64,000 bases of DNA from CAWCKS01 sp963763485 (GCA_963763485.1 CAVXOW010000008.1:806001-870000), one strand, 5' to 3'. Numbered from the stretch's first letter, positions 25,227-34,424 are shown. The notes: generated by a model not told the origin, from the letters alone. Program-made: numbers and translations.

Positions 25227-26618
25227 CTAGCTCGGCGCGGCACCCTTGCTTCGTCGCCTCTGGCGCGGTGCGGTTTCCGGCGCGGGCTCCTTGATCAAAC
25301 CCAGCCTGCGCAGCACCGCTTCTGCGGAGCGCTCGCCGGATTCCCACGCGCCGGCAACCGTCCCCGCAAGGGTCTCGTGGGTCGCCTCGCCTGCGAAGAA
25401 CAGTCCGCCCAGCGGCTCGGTCAAAATTTTGCGCGCGCCCTGGCCGCCGATCGCAGCCACCGACATCGCGCCGCCGACATAGGGCGCCGCGTTCCAGCGC
25501 GTCACGGCACGCCGCTTCAGCGCCGCCTTGATGTCGCTACCGTAAAGCTTGGTCAGCCATTCGACCGCGAAGGCGATCATGGCGTCGTTGCCCTGCCCGG
25601 ACAGCTCGCGTCCAAAACTGCCAGCCACGTCGACCAGACAAATCGACGAGCCGCCGATGTTTGCAAGCAACAGCCCGGTACGATTGTTGTCTGACTGCTC
25701 GATGACGATGTCGTCGCGTTGCAGGCCGAGCGGATTGCCCGAAAGCTCCAGCGCAATGTGATCGTAGCTGCCGAGCGAGAGCTTTGTGATGGCGTCGAGT
25801 TGCCGCTTCGGCAGGTCGGGCGCAAACTTGAGATCGCCCGAGGACAACACAGCCGTCGAAGCCGTGACGATCACCGCGCGCGGCGTGAGGCGACCCGCCG
25901 GCGTTTCGATCTCGATGTTTCGGCCCTGCCAAGCTACGCGCGTCACCGGCGTCGACAGCGACACCGGCACGGTCTCGGCGAGCTTGGCAACAAGCGTGCC
26001 GAGCCCCTGGCGGCAGAACGTGCCGGCGTCACGCGGCTCCTGGCGCGCCAGATCGAACGCAGACACGTCCTTCAGATCCTTCGAGATCGCGGCCGGTCCA
26101 AGCGCGAAGGCGAGCGTTCCCGGCCAGGAACCGAGATCCTTTGGCAGCGCGTCGAGCGCCGCGATGTCGGATTTGCGGCCGGGATCCTGGATCGCCCGAT
26201 TGGCGCGCACCAGAGACGCGAGGTAGTCCTCGACCTCGCCCGAGCGGGCATTGCGCCGGCCGATTCTGATCTTTTGTGACGGCGGTGCGGCGTAGATTTC
26301 CATTCCGACCGAGCGCGCGAGCCTGGCGACCGGGTTGGTGTCCTGGGAGTAGAGCCAGCGGGCACCGCGATCGAACGGGATGCCGAACGTGGTGAGGTCA
26401 GTCTGGCAGCGACCGCCGACGCGATCCGTTGCCTCCAGCACCGCGACCTTCACATTCGCTGCGGAAAGCCGCCGCGCTGCGGCAATGCCGGCGGCGCCGG
26501 CGCCGACCACCACGACATCGGCGTCCTTCGGGATCGCCGCACGAGCCGCGCGGCCATGGAGGATGCCGAAACCCAATGCCGCCGACGCCAACAGAAAATC
26601 GCGGCGGGCAATTGCCAT
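25227..26618 (-). CDS. Flavin monoamine oxidase-like FAD-dependent oxidoreductase with Tat signal
   Basis: A 463-residue secreted flavoenzyme. The Tat signal starts MAIARRDFLLASAALGFG (twin Arg at 5-6), followed by the FAD dinucleotide motif VVVVGAGAAGIAAARRL and VAVLEATDRVGGR. The end carries the amine-oxidase signature LGGLFFAGEATHETLAGTVAGAWESGERSA. The likely reaction is oxidation of an amine or similar donor in the periplasm; the substrate is unknown. The ATG at 26618 is chosen because it starts the Tat signal; an upstream Met at 26732 would bury it. Confidence 0.85.
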   Translation of the reverse strand: MAIARRDFLLASAALGFGILHGRAARAAIPKDADVVVVGAGAAGIAAARRLSAANVKVAVLEATDRVGGRCQTDLTTFGIPFDRGARWLYSQDTNPVARLARSVGMEIYAAPPSQKIRIGRRNARSGEVEDYLASLVRANRAIQDPGRKSDIAALDALPKDLGSWPGTLAFALGPAAISKDLKDVSAFDLARQEPRDAGTFCRQGLGTLVAKLAETVPVSLSTPVTRVAWQGRNIEIETPAGRLTPRAVIVTASTAVLSSGDLKFAPDLPKRQLDAITKLSLGSYDHIALELSGNPLGLQRDDIVIEQSDNNRTGLLLANIGGSSICLVDVAGSFGRELSGQGNDAMIAFAVEWLTKLYGSDIKAALKRRAVTRWNAAPYVGGAMSVAAIGGQGARKILTEPLGGLFFAGEATHETLAGTVAGAWESGERSAEAVLRRLGLIKEPAPETAPRQRRRSKGAAPS

Positions 26619-26840
26619 GGCAGGTTTCCGAAGACTTGGTTTCCGAAGATTTTCGAAGCCCGGCAACCGACCCGTCGCCACCGAGAACATCACATGAACT
26701 TGCCCGATCAAAAGTGCCCGAGCAACCATCATGGTTGATGATTGCTTATTTCAGTGCCCCACGTCATGAACTAAATTGCAAGCGCTTGGGACAACAATAG
26801 GCGAGGGGAAAAGCGGCCGGAACGAGCCGCAGGGGTAATC

Positions 26841-27722
26841 ATGGGGTTGATGCTCGATACCGTTGGCAAGTGGATAGCCTACTATCTGCAGAAAGAGCAG
26901 CCGGGCTATGAGCCGTTCACACCGAGCGATCCCGAGCGCCTGCGCGGCATCATCCAGCCCGGCGATGTGTTGCTGGTCGAAGGCAACAGCCGCATTTCGG
27001 GCATCATCAAGTATCTGACGCAGTCGACCTGGTCACACTCGGCGCTCTATGTCGGGCCCATCGCCGGCGCCTCCGAGCACGATGGCGAGCCGCATGTGCT
27101 GATCGAGGCCAATATCGGCGAGGGCGTGGTCTCGGCGCCGCTGCACAAATATTTCAACTATCACACACGCATCTGCCGGCCCGTCGGCCTGTCCTATGAA
27201 GATCGCATCACGGTGTGCCGTTACGCCATCAACCGCATCGGCTTCGGCTATGATACCAAGAACATCACCGACCTGATGCGCTACCTGATTCCGCTGCCGA
27301 TCCCGCAGCGCTTCCGCCGCCGCATGATCGCGTTCGGCTCGGGCGATCCGACCAAGATCATTTGCTCGGCGTTGATCGCGCAGGCGTTCGAGGCGGTGCG
27401 TTATCCGATCCTGCCGAAGATAACGATGGCCGGCAGCCGCAAGGCGCGTCGCGAGATCCTGCACATCCGCGATTCCTCGCTCTACATGCCGCGCGACTTC
27501 GACATCTCGCCCTACTTCCAGATCGTCAAGCCGACCATCGAGTACGGCTTCGATTACACCGCCCTGCACTGGGCCGACAAACCGCGACTCCCGCCCACGG
27601 AGGTGGCGGGATCCTTCGATCCGTTTCAGCGGTACTCCGGCAGGGCGCCGCCGCTCGTTCCTGCGCAAGCTGACGAAGAAACGGCGCTTTTTGAAAGGGA
27701 TGAAGACCTGACCGCCGGCTGA
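26841..27722 (+). CDS. YiiX/YebB-like permuted NlpC/P60 cysteine hydrolase
   Basis: A 293-residue protein of the permuted papain-like group. IQPGDVLLVEGNSRISGIIKYLTQSTWSHSALYVG carries the conserved His. A downstream Glu is in PHVLIEANIGEGV, and the Cys is in KIICSALIAQAFEAV, as in YiiX-type hydrolases of peptides or lipid-linked substrates. The start is ATG at 26841. No signal peptide is obvious. The C-terminal 60 residues are not conserved-looking. Confidence 0.75.
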   Translation: MGLMLDTVGKWIAYYLQKEQPGYEPFTPSDPERLRGIIQPGDVLLVEGNSRISGIIKYLTQSTWSHSALYVGPIAGASEHDGEPHVLIEANIGEGVVSAPLHKYFNYHTRICRPVGLSYEDRITVCRYAINRIGFGYDTKNITDLMRYLIPLPIPQRFRRRMIAFGSGDPTKIICSALIAQAFEAVRYPILPKITMAGSRKARREILHIRDSSLYMPRDFDISPYFQIVKPTIEYGFDYTALHWADKPRLPPTEVAGSFDPFQRYSGRAPPLVPAQADEETALFERDEDLTAG

Positions 27723-27803
27723 CGGCCGCAGCAGATTCGCCTCTTGTGAGACTACGAGCGCGTCGCTACCTGTGCGAGGCTTGTTCACAAGGGTTTTGCC
27801 GCC

Positions 27804-28547
27804 ATGCTCGACGCCGCCGTCAAGGCGATCGCCCAAATGTTTTCGCCGGAGCTGCGCCGGATTCTCTGGCGCTCGATCGGCCTTTCACTGATCTTGATCG
27901 TGGTCGTCTCGATCCTTCTGCAGCGAGCCTTGAGCTGGCTTGCCACCTCGGGCGAAACCTGGGCCGAGACGACACTCGGCGGCTATCACTCCGCATTCAA
28001 CGCGTTGTCATGGGTCGTCTCGATCGCGGCCGGCTTCGGCATTTTGTTCGGCGCGGTGTTCCTGATGCCGGCAATCACCTCGCTGATCGCAAGTGTTTTC
28101 GTCGACGACGTCGCCGAAGAGGTCGAGCGCGTCCACTATCCGGCCGACCGGATCGGCACGGCGCTGCCGGTCGTGCGTTCGCTGATCGAAGGCAGCAAGA
28201 CAGCGCTGCTCACGCTTCTCGTCTACCTAGTTGCGTTGCCGTTCGTGTTCTTCGCCGGCGCCGGCATATTCGTGTTCTTCTTCGCGACCGCCTACCTGCT
28301 CGGCCGCGAATATTTCGAGCTGGCCGCGATGCGCTTCCGTTCCGTCGCCGAGGCCAAGGCAATGCGACGGCAGAACGCTTCGACGGTTTTCGCCGCCGGC
28401 TGCTTCATTGCGGCCTTCGTGTCGATTCCGATCCTCAACCTCGCGACGCCACTGTTCGGCATGGCGCTCATGGTCCACATCCACAAGCGGCTGTCGGGCC
28501 CGCGGCCCGAGCTGATCGAGCGCACGGCATCAGCGAGTTTGCGCTGA
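27804..28547 (+). CDS. EI24/CysZ-like membrane protein
   Basis: A 247-residue membrane protein with four or more long hydrophobic segments (SIGLSLILIVVVSILL, IAAGFGILFGAVFLM, LVALPFVFFAGAGIFVFFF, FIAAFVSIPILNLATPLFG). The pattern GREYFELAAMRF and the NLATPLFGMAL region match the EI24/CysZ superfamily, whose E. coli member imports sulfate. The role here is inferred only from the family. Confidence 0.8.
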   Translation: MLDAAVKAIAQMFSPELRRILWRSIGLSLILIVVVSILLQRALSWLATSGETWAETTLGGYHSAFNALSWVVSIAAGFGILFGAVFLMPAITSLIASVFVDDVAEEVERVHYPADRIGTALPVVRSLIEGSKTALLTLLVYLVALPFVFFAGAGIFVFFFATAYLLGREYFELAAMRFRSVAEAKAMRRQNASTVFAAGCFIAAFVSIPILNLATPLFGMALMVHIHKRLSGPRPELIERTASASLR

Positions 28548-28571
28548 TCTTGCTACGAAACAAATCGACTT

Positions 28572-28668
28572 CGTCATTCCGGGATGCGCCATCAGGCGCA
28601 GGCCCATACTCCCTGCGGTGGTTATGGATTCCGGGCTCGCTCGCTTTGCTCGCGCCCCGGAATGACGT
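28572..28668. repeat. Palindromic intergenic repeat, family E
   Basis: The outer ends CGTCATTCCGGG and CCCCGGAATGACG are inverted, with inner ATGCGCC...GGCGCA and GGATTCCGGGC. This shape is common in Bradyrhizobium-like genomes. Only one copy is seen in the window. It lies between convergent genes. Confidence 0.75.
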
Positions 28669-28691
28669 CACGTTGTTAGTGACGCGCGCGA

Positions 28692-29477
28692 TCAACTCAG
28701 CACCGTCTTTTCCGGCCAGCGGCAGAGATCGTTGATGATGCAGCGCTCGCACAAAGGCTTGCGCGCGAGACAGGTGTAGCGCCCGTGCAGGATCAGCCAG
28801 TGATGGGCGTGCAGCATGAATTCTTCCGGGATCACCTTGAGCAGACCGAGTTCGACATCGAGCGGTGTTTTCCCCGGTGCGAGGCCTGTGCGATTACCGA
28901 CGCGGAACACATGGGTGTCGACCGCGAGCGTCGGCTGCCGGAACGCGATGTTCATCACAACATTCGCGGTCTTGCGGCCAACGCCCGGCAATGATTCCAG
29001 CGCCTCGCGGTCCTCAGGCACCTTTCCGGCGAAATCCTTGATCAACCGTTCCGACAGCGCGATGACGTTCTTGGCCTTGTTGCGATAGAGCCCGATAGTC
29101 TTGATCAGCTCGCGCAGCTTTTCTTCGCCGAGCGCGACCATTTTTTCCGGCGTATCCGCAATCGGGAACAGGTTGCGCGTCGCCTTGTTGACGCCGGCAT
29201 CGGTCGCCTGCGCCGACAGCGCCACCGCAACCAGCAGCGTATAGGGATTGAGGTGCTCGAGCTCGCCCCTGGGCTCGGGGCTAGCGTTGCGAAATCGCTC
29301 AAAGGCCTCGCGAACTTCCGCCTCGGACCAGGGTTTTGTTTTCGTAACGGCCTTGCGGCTGCCCGGCGTGGCCGCCGGAGGGCGGACAGCTTTGGACTTC
29401 ACGGTTGCCTTCGCCGCCGGCCGCTTTTTTGGGCTTTGCTTTTTTCGCTGGGAACGCGACGTCGTCTTTCCTGCCAT
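28692..29477 (-). CDS. nth: Endonuclease III
   Basis: DNA glycosylase/AP lyase for oxidised pyrimidines in base excision repair. The helix-hairpin-helix is LPGVGRKTANVVMN with the catalytic Lys, followed by VDTHVFRVGNRTGL with the catalytic Asp. The [4Fe-4S] loop is CLARKPLCERCIINDLC. The 261 residues include about 45 extra basic N-terminal residues (SRSQRKKQSPKKRPAAK) compared with the ~210-residue enteric enzyme. The start at 29477 is the natural ATG. Confidence 0.95.
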   Translation of the reverse strand: MAGKTTSRSQRKKQSPKKRPAAKATVKSKAVRPPAATPGSRKAVTKTKPWSEAEVREAFERFRNASPEPRGELEHLNPYTLLVAVALSAQATDAGVNKATRNLFPIADTPEKMVALGEEKLRELIKTIGLYRNKAKNVIALSERLIKDFAGKVPEDREALESLPGVGRKTANVVMNIAFRQPTLAVDTHVFRVGNRTGLAPGKTPLDVELGLLKVIPEEFMLHAHHWLILHGRYTCLARKPLCERCIINDLCRWPEKTVLS

Positions 29478-29500
29478 GGTTTAAGCTATACTGGCCGCCA

Positions 29501-30013
29501 ATGACCCCAAGCAATCCGTCCGACGAACTGCCCACCTTGTTTTCCGCGATGCTGACGCCGCATCGCTCGCTCAACCGCGCCGGCTTTCTGGTGTTGATGG
29601 CGTTCCTGAGCATCGTCAGCTTTGCAGCAGGCATCGCCTTTCTGATCATTGGCGCCTGGCCCGTGTTCGGCTTTTTCGGCCTCGACGTGCTCGCGGTCTA
29701 CTGGGCCTTCCGCACCAATTTTGCCCGCGCCACTGCGCGCGAAGAAATTTCGGTGACGCCGACGGAGCTGCGGGTACGCCGCATCAGTCACCGCGGTTCG
29801 GTGTCGGAATGGAGTTTCAATCCGCTGTGGGTGACGCTCGACAAGCAGGTCCACCAGGAATACGGCGTGGAATGGCTGGCGCTGGTTTCGCGCGGCCGGC
29901 GCCTGACCATCGCGAGGTTCCTCGGTCCCGACGAAAAAGCCAGCTTTGCCAAAGCCTTAACGGCAGCCCTGGCCGCCGCTAAACGTGGCATCGATTACAA
30001 TCCTGTGAGCTGA
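29501..30013 (+). CDS. DUF2244 domain membrane protein
   Basis: A 170-residue protein with two adjacent transmembrane helices (AGFLVLMAFLSIVSFAAGIAFL and IIGAWPVFGFFGLDVLAVYW) and a cytoplasmic beta-rich domain containing ISVTPTELRVRRISHRGS and SFNPLWVTLDK, typical of DUF2244. The family accompanies nth and cytochrome oxidase genes in alphaproteobacteria; function unknown. The ATG at 29501 starts the conserved N-terminus and is divergent from nth with 23 bases between. Confidence 0.82.
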   Translation: MTPSNPSDELPTLFSAMLTPHRSLNRAGFLVLMAFLSIVSFAAGIAFLIIGAWPVFGFFGLDVLAVYWAFRTNFARATAREEISVTPTELRVRRISHRGSVSEWSFNPLWVTLDKQVHQEYGVEWLALVSRGRRLTIARFLGPDEKASFAKALTAALAAAKRGIDYNPVS

Positions 30014-30071
30014 ACGCCTGATCTGAAATCGGGTGGTTCGACGGGGCTCAGTCCACTACATCGGAAGCATG

Positions 30072-30971
30072 ATGAACCTCGAAATCACCTCACAACGTCT
30101 CGTCAAGCCGGGTCCGCTCGTTGCGGAGTTGCGCGATTACGACTCGGTCCGGCGAGCTATCGCTTTCATCTCGAAACACTGGCGCTCGCAGCCGGAGATC
30201 GAAGCTGTCGCGGATGCCGCCGGGCTGACGCCCGACGAACTCCACCACCTGTTTCGCCGCTGGGCCGGGCTGACGCCGAAGGCGTTCATGCAGGCGCTGA
30301 CGCTCGACCACGCCAAGCAGCTGCTGAGCGGCTCGGCAAGCGTGCTCGATGCGGCGCTCAACTCCGGCCTCTCGGGACCCGGCCGCCTGCACGACCTGTT
30401 CGTGACCCACGAGGCGATGTCGCCTGGCGAATGGAAGACTGGCGGCGCCGGCATGACCCTGCGCTTCGGCTTTCATCCCTCGCCGTTCGGCGTTGCCGTG
30501 ATCATGATCACGGCGCGGGGCCTGGCCGGACTTGCATTTGCCGATCCCGGCGAAGAGCAGCTGGCACTCCATGACATGCAGCAGCGCTGGTCACGGGCGA
30601 CCTACATCGAGGACCAGAACGGCACGGCGCCCTACGCACAGCGCATCTTCGATCCCGAGCGCTGGAATGCGGATCAGCCGCTGCGCATTGTCCTGATCGG
30701 CACCGATTTCGAAGTGCGGGTGTGGGATGCCTTGCTGAAAATTCCGATGGGCGGCGCCACGACCTACTCCGACATCGCGCGCAGGCTCGACAACCCAAAA
30801 GCCTCGCGCGCGGTGGGCGCTGCGGTCGGCAAGAATCCGGTCTCCTTCGTGGTTCCCTGCCATCGCGTGCTCGGCAAGAGCGGCGAGCTCACCGGCTATC
30901 ACTGGGGCATCACGCGCAAGCAAGCGATGCTCGGCTGGGAAACCGGCCGCGTCCCGCACGGGCACGCGTGA
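30072..30971 (+). CDS. AraC-domain plus methylated-DNA-cysteine methyltransferase (Ada-like, without zinc domain)
   Basis: A fusion of about 299 residues. The N-terminal AraC-type helix-turn-helix (AIAFISKHWRSQPEIEAVADAAGL, then FRRWAGLTPKAFMQALTLDHAKQLL) is joined to the C-terminal O6-methylguanine methyltransferase domain with active-site PCHRVLGKSGELTGYHWG. The N-terminal Ada methylphosphotriester Cys domain is missing, so it should repair O6-alkylguanine but cannot sense DNA phosphate methylation in the classical way. Start at 30072 (MNLEITS) or the adjacent ATG at 30069. Confidence 0.85.
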   Translation: MNLEITSQRLVKPGPLVAELRDYDSVRRAIAFISKHWRSQPEIEAVADAAGLTPDELHHLFRRWAGLTPKAFMQALTLDHAKQLLSGSASVLDAALNSGLSGPGRLHDLFVTHEAMSPGEWKTGGAGMTLRFGFHPSPFGVAVIMITARGLAGLAFADPGEEQLALHDMQQRWSRATYIEDQNGTAPYAQRIFDPERWNADQPLRIVLIGTDFEVRVWDALLKIPMGGATTYSDIARRLDNPKASRAVGAAVGKNPVSFVVPCHRVLGKSGELTGYHWGITRKQAMLGWETGRVPHGHA

Positions 30972-30995
30972 GAGGTCGATTGCTCGCGGTCTTGG

Positions 30996-31111
30996 TCCCC
31001 TCCCCCTTGTGGGGAGGGGTTAGGGGTGGGGGTGGTTGCGAGTTCGCGAGGCCGTAGTCCCTCGATGGACCCCCCTCCCCCAACCCTCCCCCGCAAGGGG
31101 GGGAGGGAGTT
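30996..31111. repeat. Palindromic repeat, family C, complete copy with two arms and no gene inside
   Basis: The left arm is CCCCTCCCCCTTGTGGGGAGGGGTTAGGGGTGGGGG; the right arm is CCCCCCTCCCCCAACCCTCC, then CCGCAAGGGGGGGAGGGA. About 40 bases lie between the arms. It matches the two arms that flank the DUF559 gene at 21461-21904. Confidence 0.82.
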
Positions 31112-31116
31112 TCAAA

Positions 31117-31740
31117 TCAAGCCGCCAAATCCAGCTTCGACGCGACCGTCGCGTCGGCGTTGAGACGATAGATGATCGGCACGCCGGTGCCGATCTCGCG
31201 CGCCAGAATCTGTTGTGGCGACAGCTTTTCCAGCACCATGACCAGCGCCCGCAGCGAGTTGCCGTGGGCGGAGACCAGGGTGCGCTGGCCGCGCAGCACC
31301 GCAGGGAGAATCTCCTGCACGTAATACGGCAGCGTCCGCGCCACCGTATCCTTCAGGCTCTCGCCGCCGGGCGGCTGCACGTCATAGGATCGGCGCCACT
31401 GGTGCACCTGCTCCTCGCCCCATTTCTTGCGGGCATCGTCCTTGTTGAGGCCTGACAGATCGCCATAGTCGCGTTCGTTGAGCGCCTGGTCCTTCATGAC
31501 CGGGATCTTGCTCAAGCCGAGTTCCTCGAGCATGAGATCGAGCGTGCGCTGCGCCCGCTTCAGCGCCGAGGTGTAGGCGACATCGAACGTCAACCCCTGC
31601 GCCTTCAGTTTGCGGCCGGCGTCGCGCGCTTCCTTGATGCCGAGCTCGGTCAGGTCGACATCGCGCCAACCGGTGAACAGGTTCTTCAGGTTCCATTCGC
31701 TCTGGCCATGGCGAACGAGGACAAGCAGGCGATCCGTCAT
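31117..31740 (-). CDS. gpmA: 2,3-bisphosphoglycerate-dependent phosphoglycerate mutase
   Basis: Interconverts 3- and 2-phosphoglycerate in glycolysis and gluconeogenesis. The catalytic RHG is Arg10-His11-Gly12 (VLVRHGQSEWNLKNLFTGW); the proton donor region is ALNERDYGDLSGLNKDDA and the second His is in LVSAHGNSLRALV. The 207 residues are the short alphaproteobacterial form. Minus strand, behind dapB with a family B repeat in between. Confidence 0.95.
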   Translation of the reverse strand: MTDRLLVLVRHGQSEWNLKNLFTGWRDVDLTELGIKEARDAGRKLKAQGLTFDVAYTSALKRAQRTLDLMLEELGLSKIPVMKDQALNERDYGDLSGLNKDDARKKWGEEQVHQWRRSYDVQPPGGESLKDTVARTLPYYVQEILPAVLRGQRTLVSAHGNSLRALVMVLEKLSPQQILAREIGTGVPIIYRLNADATVASKLDLAA

Positions 31741-31827
31741 TTCTCTCGTTTTCCGTACTGCAAGGTGAATTGTCCGCCTGAGCTAATCGCCGCAGGCGTT
31801 GCCGTCAAATCCCCGGGATGGATTCTT

Positions 31828-31904
31828 GATTGGGCATGATCTTTTCGGAAAACCGGTATCCACCCCCGATCGCGTCGAGGGCATGCTTTTCCGGATCATG
31901 CCCC
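31828..31904. repeat. Palindromic intergenic repeat, family B (copy 2)
   Basis: GGGCATGATCTTTTCGGAAAACCGG at the left and GAGGGCATGCTTTTCCGGATCATGCCC at the right, with CCCCCGATC in the centre. It directly follows the dapB stop codon at 31907 (minus strand). Confidence 0.82.
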
Positions 31905-31906
31905 AG

Positions 31907-32722
31907 TCAAAAGTCCTTAAGCCCAAGGACATCGGCCATCGAATAGAACCCCGGCTGCTTGCCGCGCGCCCAGATCGCCGCCTTGACCGCGCCATTGGCG
32001 AACAGCGAGCGGTCCTCGGCGCGATGCGTCAGTTCGATCCGTTCATGGGGCCCGGCGAACACTACGGTGTGCTCGCCGACCACGGTGCCGCCGCGCAGCG
32101 ACGCAAAGCCGATATTGCCGCTGTTGCGCGGACCGGTGATGCCGTCGCGGCCGCGCGAGGAGCGTTGCGCCAGGCTGATCTTGCGGCCTTCGGCTGCGGC
32201 TTCGCCAAGCATCAGCGCAGTGCCCGAGGGCGCATCGATCTTGGCCTTGTGGTGCATCTCGACGATCTCGATGTCGAAATCCTCATCGAGCGACCGCGCG
32301 ACGCGCCGCACCAGCGCCGCCAGCAGGTTGACACCAAGACTCATGTTGCCCGCCTTCACAACGATCGCGCGCGAGGCGACGCTCTTGATCACCGCATCGT
32401 CGGACTCCGACAGGCCGGTCGTGCCGATGACGTGAACGATGCCGCGTTGCGCCGCGATCGCGACATTGGCGATGGTCGCCGCCGGCACGGTAAAGTCGAC
32501 GATGCCGTCGGCATTCGCCGACAGCGCCCAGAGATCGGCCGACAGCTCGATGCCGTTGGCGGGCAGGCCGGCGAGTACGCCGGCATCCTTGCCGAGCAGC
32601 GGCGAGCCCGGCGCTTCCAGCGCGCCGGCCAGTACGACGCCGGGTGTGTCATCGATGGTGCGCACCAGCGTCCGGCCCATGCGGCCACCGGCGCCGGCCA
32701 CGATCAGTCGCATGTCGGACAT
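31907..32722 (-). CDS. dapB: 4-hydroxy-tetrahydrodipicolinate reductase
   Basis: NAD(P)H-dependent reductase of lysine and meso-diaminopimelate synthesis. The Rossmann motif is AGAGGRMGRTLV near the N-terminus; VIGTTGLSESD and MSLGVNLLAALV follow. The catalytic region is EMHHKAKIDAPSGTAL with the His-His-Lys set. The ATG at 32722 (MSDMRLIVAG) is chosen over an upstream in-frame Met at 32809. 271 residues, normal length. Confidence 0.96.
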   Translation of the reverse strand: MSDMRLIVAGAGGRMGRTLVRTIDDTPGVVLAGALEAPGSPLLGKDAGVLAGLPANGIELSADLWALSANADGIVDFTVPAATIANVAIAAQRGIVHVIGTTGLSESDDAVIKSVASRAIVVKAGNMSLGVNLLAALVRRVARSLDEDFDIEIVEMHHKAKIDAPSGTALMLGEAAAEGRKISLAQRSSRGRDGITGPRNSGNIGFASLRGGTVVGEHTVVFAGPHERIELTHRAEDRSLFANGAVKAAIWARGKQPGFYSMADVLGLKDF

Positions 32723-32789
32723 TGCAGGCCTCTCCTCAAGAGCAACTCCTGAGGTATAGCCCGCGGTAACAGCGCTGTCAGTACAGCCT

Positions 32790-33092
32790 TTACGGCTGCG
32801 GGCCGTCATAGCCCTCGACGATGATCATGTCGGTGATCGCGTTGGCCTGGCGGATCTTCATGTTGGCCTGGTACTCGGGCGACTGGTAGCAGGCGACAGC
32901 CGTCGCATAGTCGGGAAACTCGATCACCACGTTGCGCGAGCGGTTCTGTCCCTCCGCGCTTTCGAACTTGCCGCCGCGCACAACGAAGCGGCCGCCAAAC
33001 TTCTTGAAGATCGCGGGGTTTGCTGCCGCATAGGCCTTGTAGGCCTCATCGTTGTTCACATCGACCCGTCCGATCCAGTAAGCCTTGGCCAT
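32790..33092 (-). CDS. DUF1330 family protein
   Basis: A 100-residue ferredoxin-like alpha-beta protein: MAKAYWIGRVDVNNDEAYKAYAAANPAIFKKFGG, then FVVRGG and VVIEFPDYATAVACYQSPEYQ, all typical of DUF1330. Function unknown. The ATG is four bases behind the pyrF stop codon (33097), so it is in the pyrF operon. Confidence 0.88.
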   Translation of the reverse strand: MAKAYWIGRVDVNNDEAYKAYAAANPAIFKKFGGRFVVRGGKFESAEGQNRSRNVVIEFPDYATAVACYQSPEYQANMKIRQANAITDMIIVEGYDGPQP

Positions 33093-33096
33093 TGCG

Positions 33097-33834
33097 CTAC
33101 TCCCCAAGCTCGATGATCGCTTCCTCGATCGAGGCAACGATCGATTCGGCGACGTTCTTCGGATCCCTGGCCGCCGTGATCGGCCGCCCGACCACGAGAT
33201 AGTCGGCGCCGGCGGCGATTGCTTCTTCGGGCGTCATCACCCGCTTCTGATCGCCGACCTCGGCACCGGCCGGGCGGATGCCCGGGGTCACCAGCACCAT
33301 CTGCATGCCGACGAGGTCGCGCACGTCGGCAACTTCTTCGGCCGAGCACACCAGCCCGTCGACGCCGAGCGCATGCGCCTGCGACGCGCGGGCCTGAACC
33401 AGCTCCGACACGCCAAAGCGGTAACCGGCAGCGTGCAGGTCACCGTCATCGTAGGACGTGAGCACGGTCACCCCGAGGATCTTTAGCGAAGAGCCGGCGC
33501 GGCCCTCGACGGCGGCTTTCATGGTCTGCGGATAAGCGTGCACGGTAAGGAATGTCGCGCCGAGTTTGGCCACGCTCTCGACGCCGCGCGCGACCGTGTT
33601 GCCGATGTCGTGCAGCTTGAGATCGGCGAACACATGCTTGCCGGCTTTGGCAAGCTCGCCAATCAGCGACAGGCCGCCGGCATAGGCGAGCTGGTAGCCG
33701 ATCTTGTAGAACATCACGGCGTCGCCGAGCGTCTCGATCAGAGTCTGTGCGGCTCTCACATCGGGCAGATCGAGCGCCACGATCAGCCGCTCGCGCGGCG
33801 TGACATGGACGATGGTGTCATCGGCTTGAACCAT
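33097..33834 (-). CDS. pyrF: Orotidine 5'-phosphate decarboxylase
   Basis: Last step of UMP synthesis. The TIM barrel has the active-site array FADLKLHDIGNTV (Asp-Lys-Asp), the N-terminal LIVALDLPDVRAAQ and the phosphate-binding end ADYLVVGRPITAARDP. The 245 residues include a short N-terminal stretch (MVQADDTIVHVTPRE) before the barrel; an internal start is possible. Confidence 0.95.
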   Translation of the reverse strand: MVQADDTIVHVTPRERLIVALDLPDVRAAQTLIETLGDAVMFYKIGYQLAYAGGLSLIGELAKAGKHVFADLKLHDIGNTVARGVESVAKLGATFLTVHAYPQTMKAAVEGRAGSSLKILGVTVLTSYDDGDLHAAGYRFGVSELVQARASQAHALGVDGLVCSAEEVADVRDLVGMQMVLVTPGIRPAGAEVGDQKRVMTPEEAIAAGADYLVVGRPITAARDPKNVAESIVASIEEAIIELGE

Positions 33835-33844
33835 TTTTCGTGCC

Positions 33845-34424
33845 TCAGATCATGTGTTGCGCGACATCGATCAACTGCGTCACCATGGCTTTCAATGCTT
33901 CAACATCGCCGGCGTTCTTCAGGCGATCGTTGTCGTCATAGGCCCTGTCGGCAAATGACAGGGCAAGCTGGTTCGGAATGACCGTGGCGCGGCAGCCCGA
34001 CAGGATCAGGCGCAGCGCCGCGAGGCAGCGCGATCCGCCGAACCGGCTTTCCGAGGCCGAGGCAATCGCAAAGGCACGCTGGCGAAAAACCTGCCCCGGC
34101 GTCTCGCCGCGGTCCGCGACCCGCGTCACCCAGTCGATGGCATTCTTGAGCAGCGGCGGCAGCGAGGAATTATATTCGGGCGTAACGACGGCGATGCCGT
34201 GATGGCTGCCGATCATGCGCTTGAGATTGACCGCGTTCCTCGGCGCGCCGCTGCGCGTCTCGACGATCACCGTCATAGATCGGCAGCGGATAGTCGCCGA
34301 GCGACAGCCTCGTCACCTCGACGCCAGCCAGCGCGAATTCGTGAGCCACGACAGCCGCCAGTCGCGCATTGAGGGAGCCGGTTCGCAGCGAGCCGGGAAT
34401 CACCAGGATTTTGACGACGGCCAT
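33845..34424 (-). CDS. NADPH-dependent FMN reductase (chromate reductase-like), frameshifted
   Basis: A flavodoxin-like quinone/chromate reductase of about 193 residues once repaired. The N-terminal part is MAVVKILVIPGSLRTGSLNARLA with the FMN-phosphate loop. Near 34265 the frame breaks after LGDYPLPIYDGD and continues in the next frame as VETRSGAPRNAVNLKRMI, then GIAVVTPEYNSSLPPLLKNAIDW, the family signature. One extra base on the coding strand is sufficient. If real, the gene is dead, since the active-site loop is lost. Confidence 0.78.
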
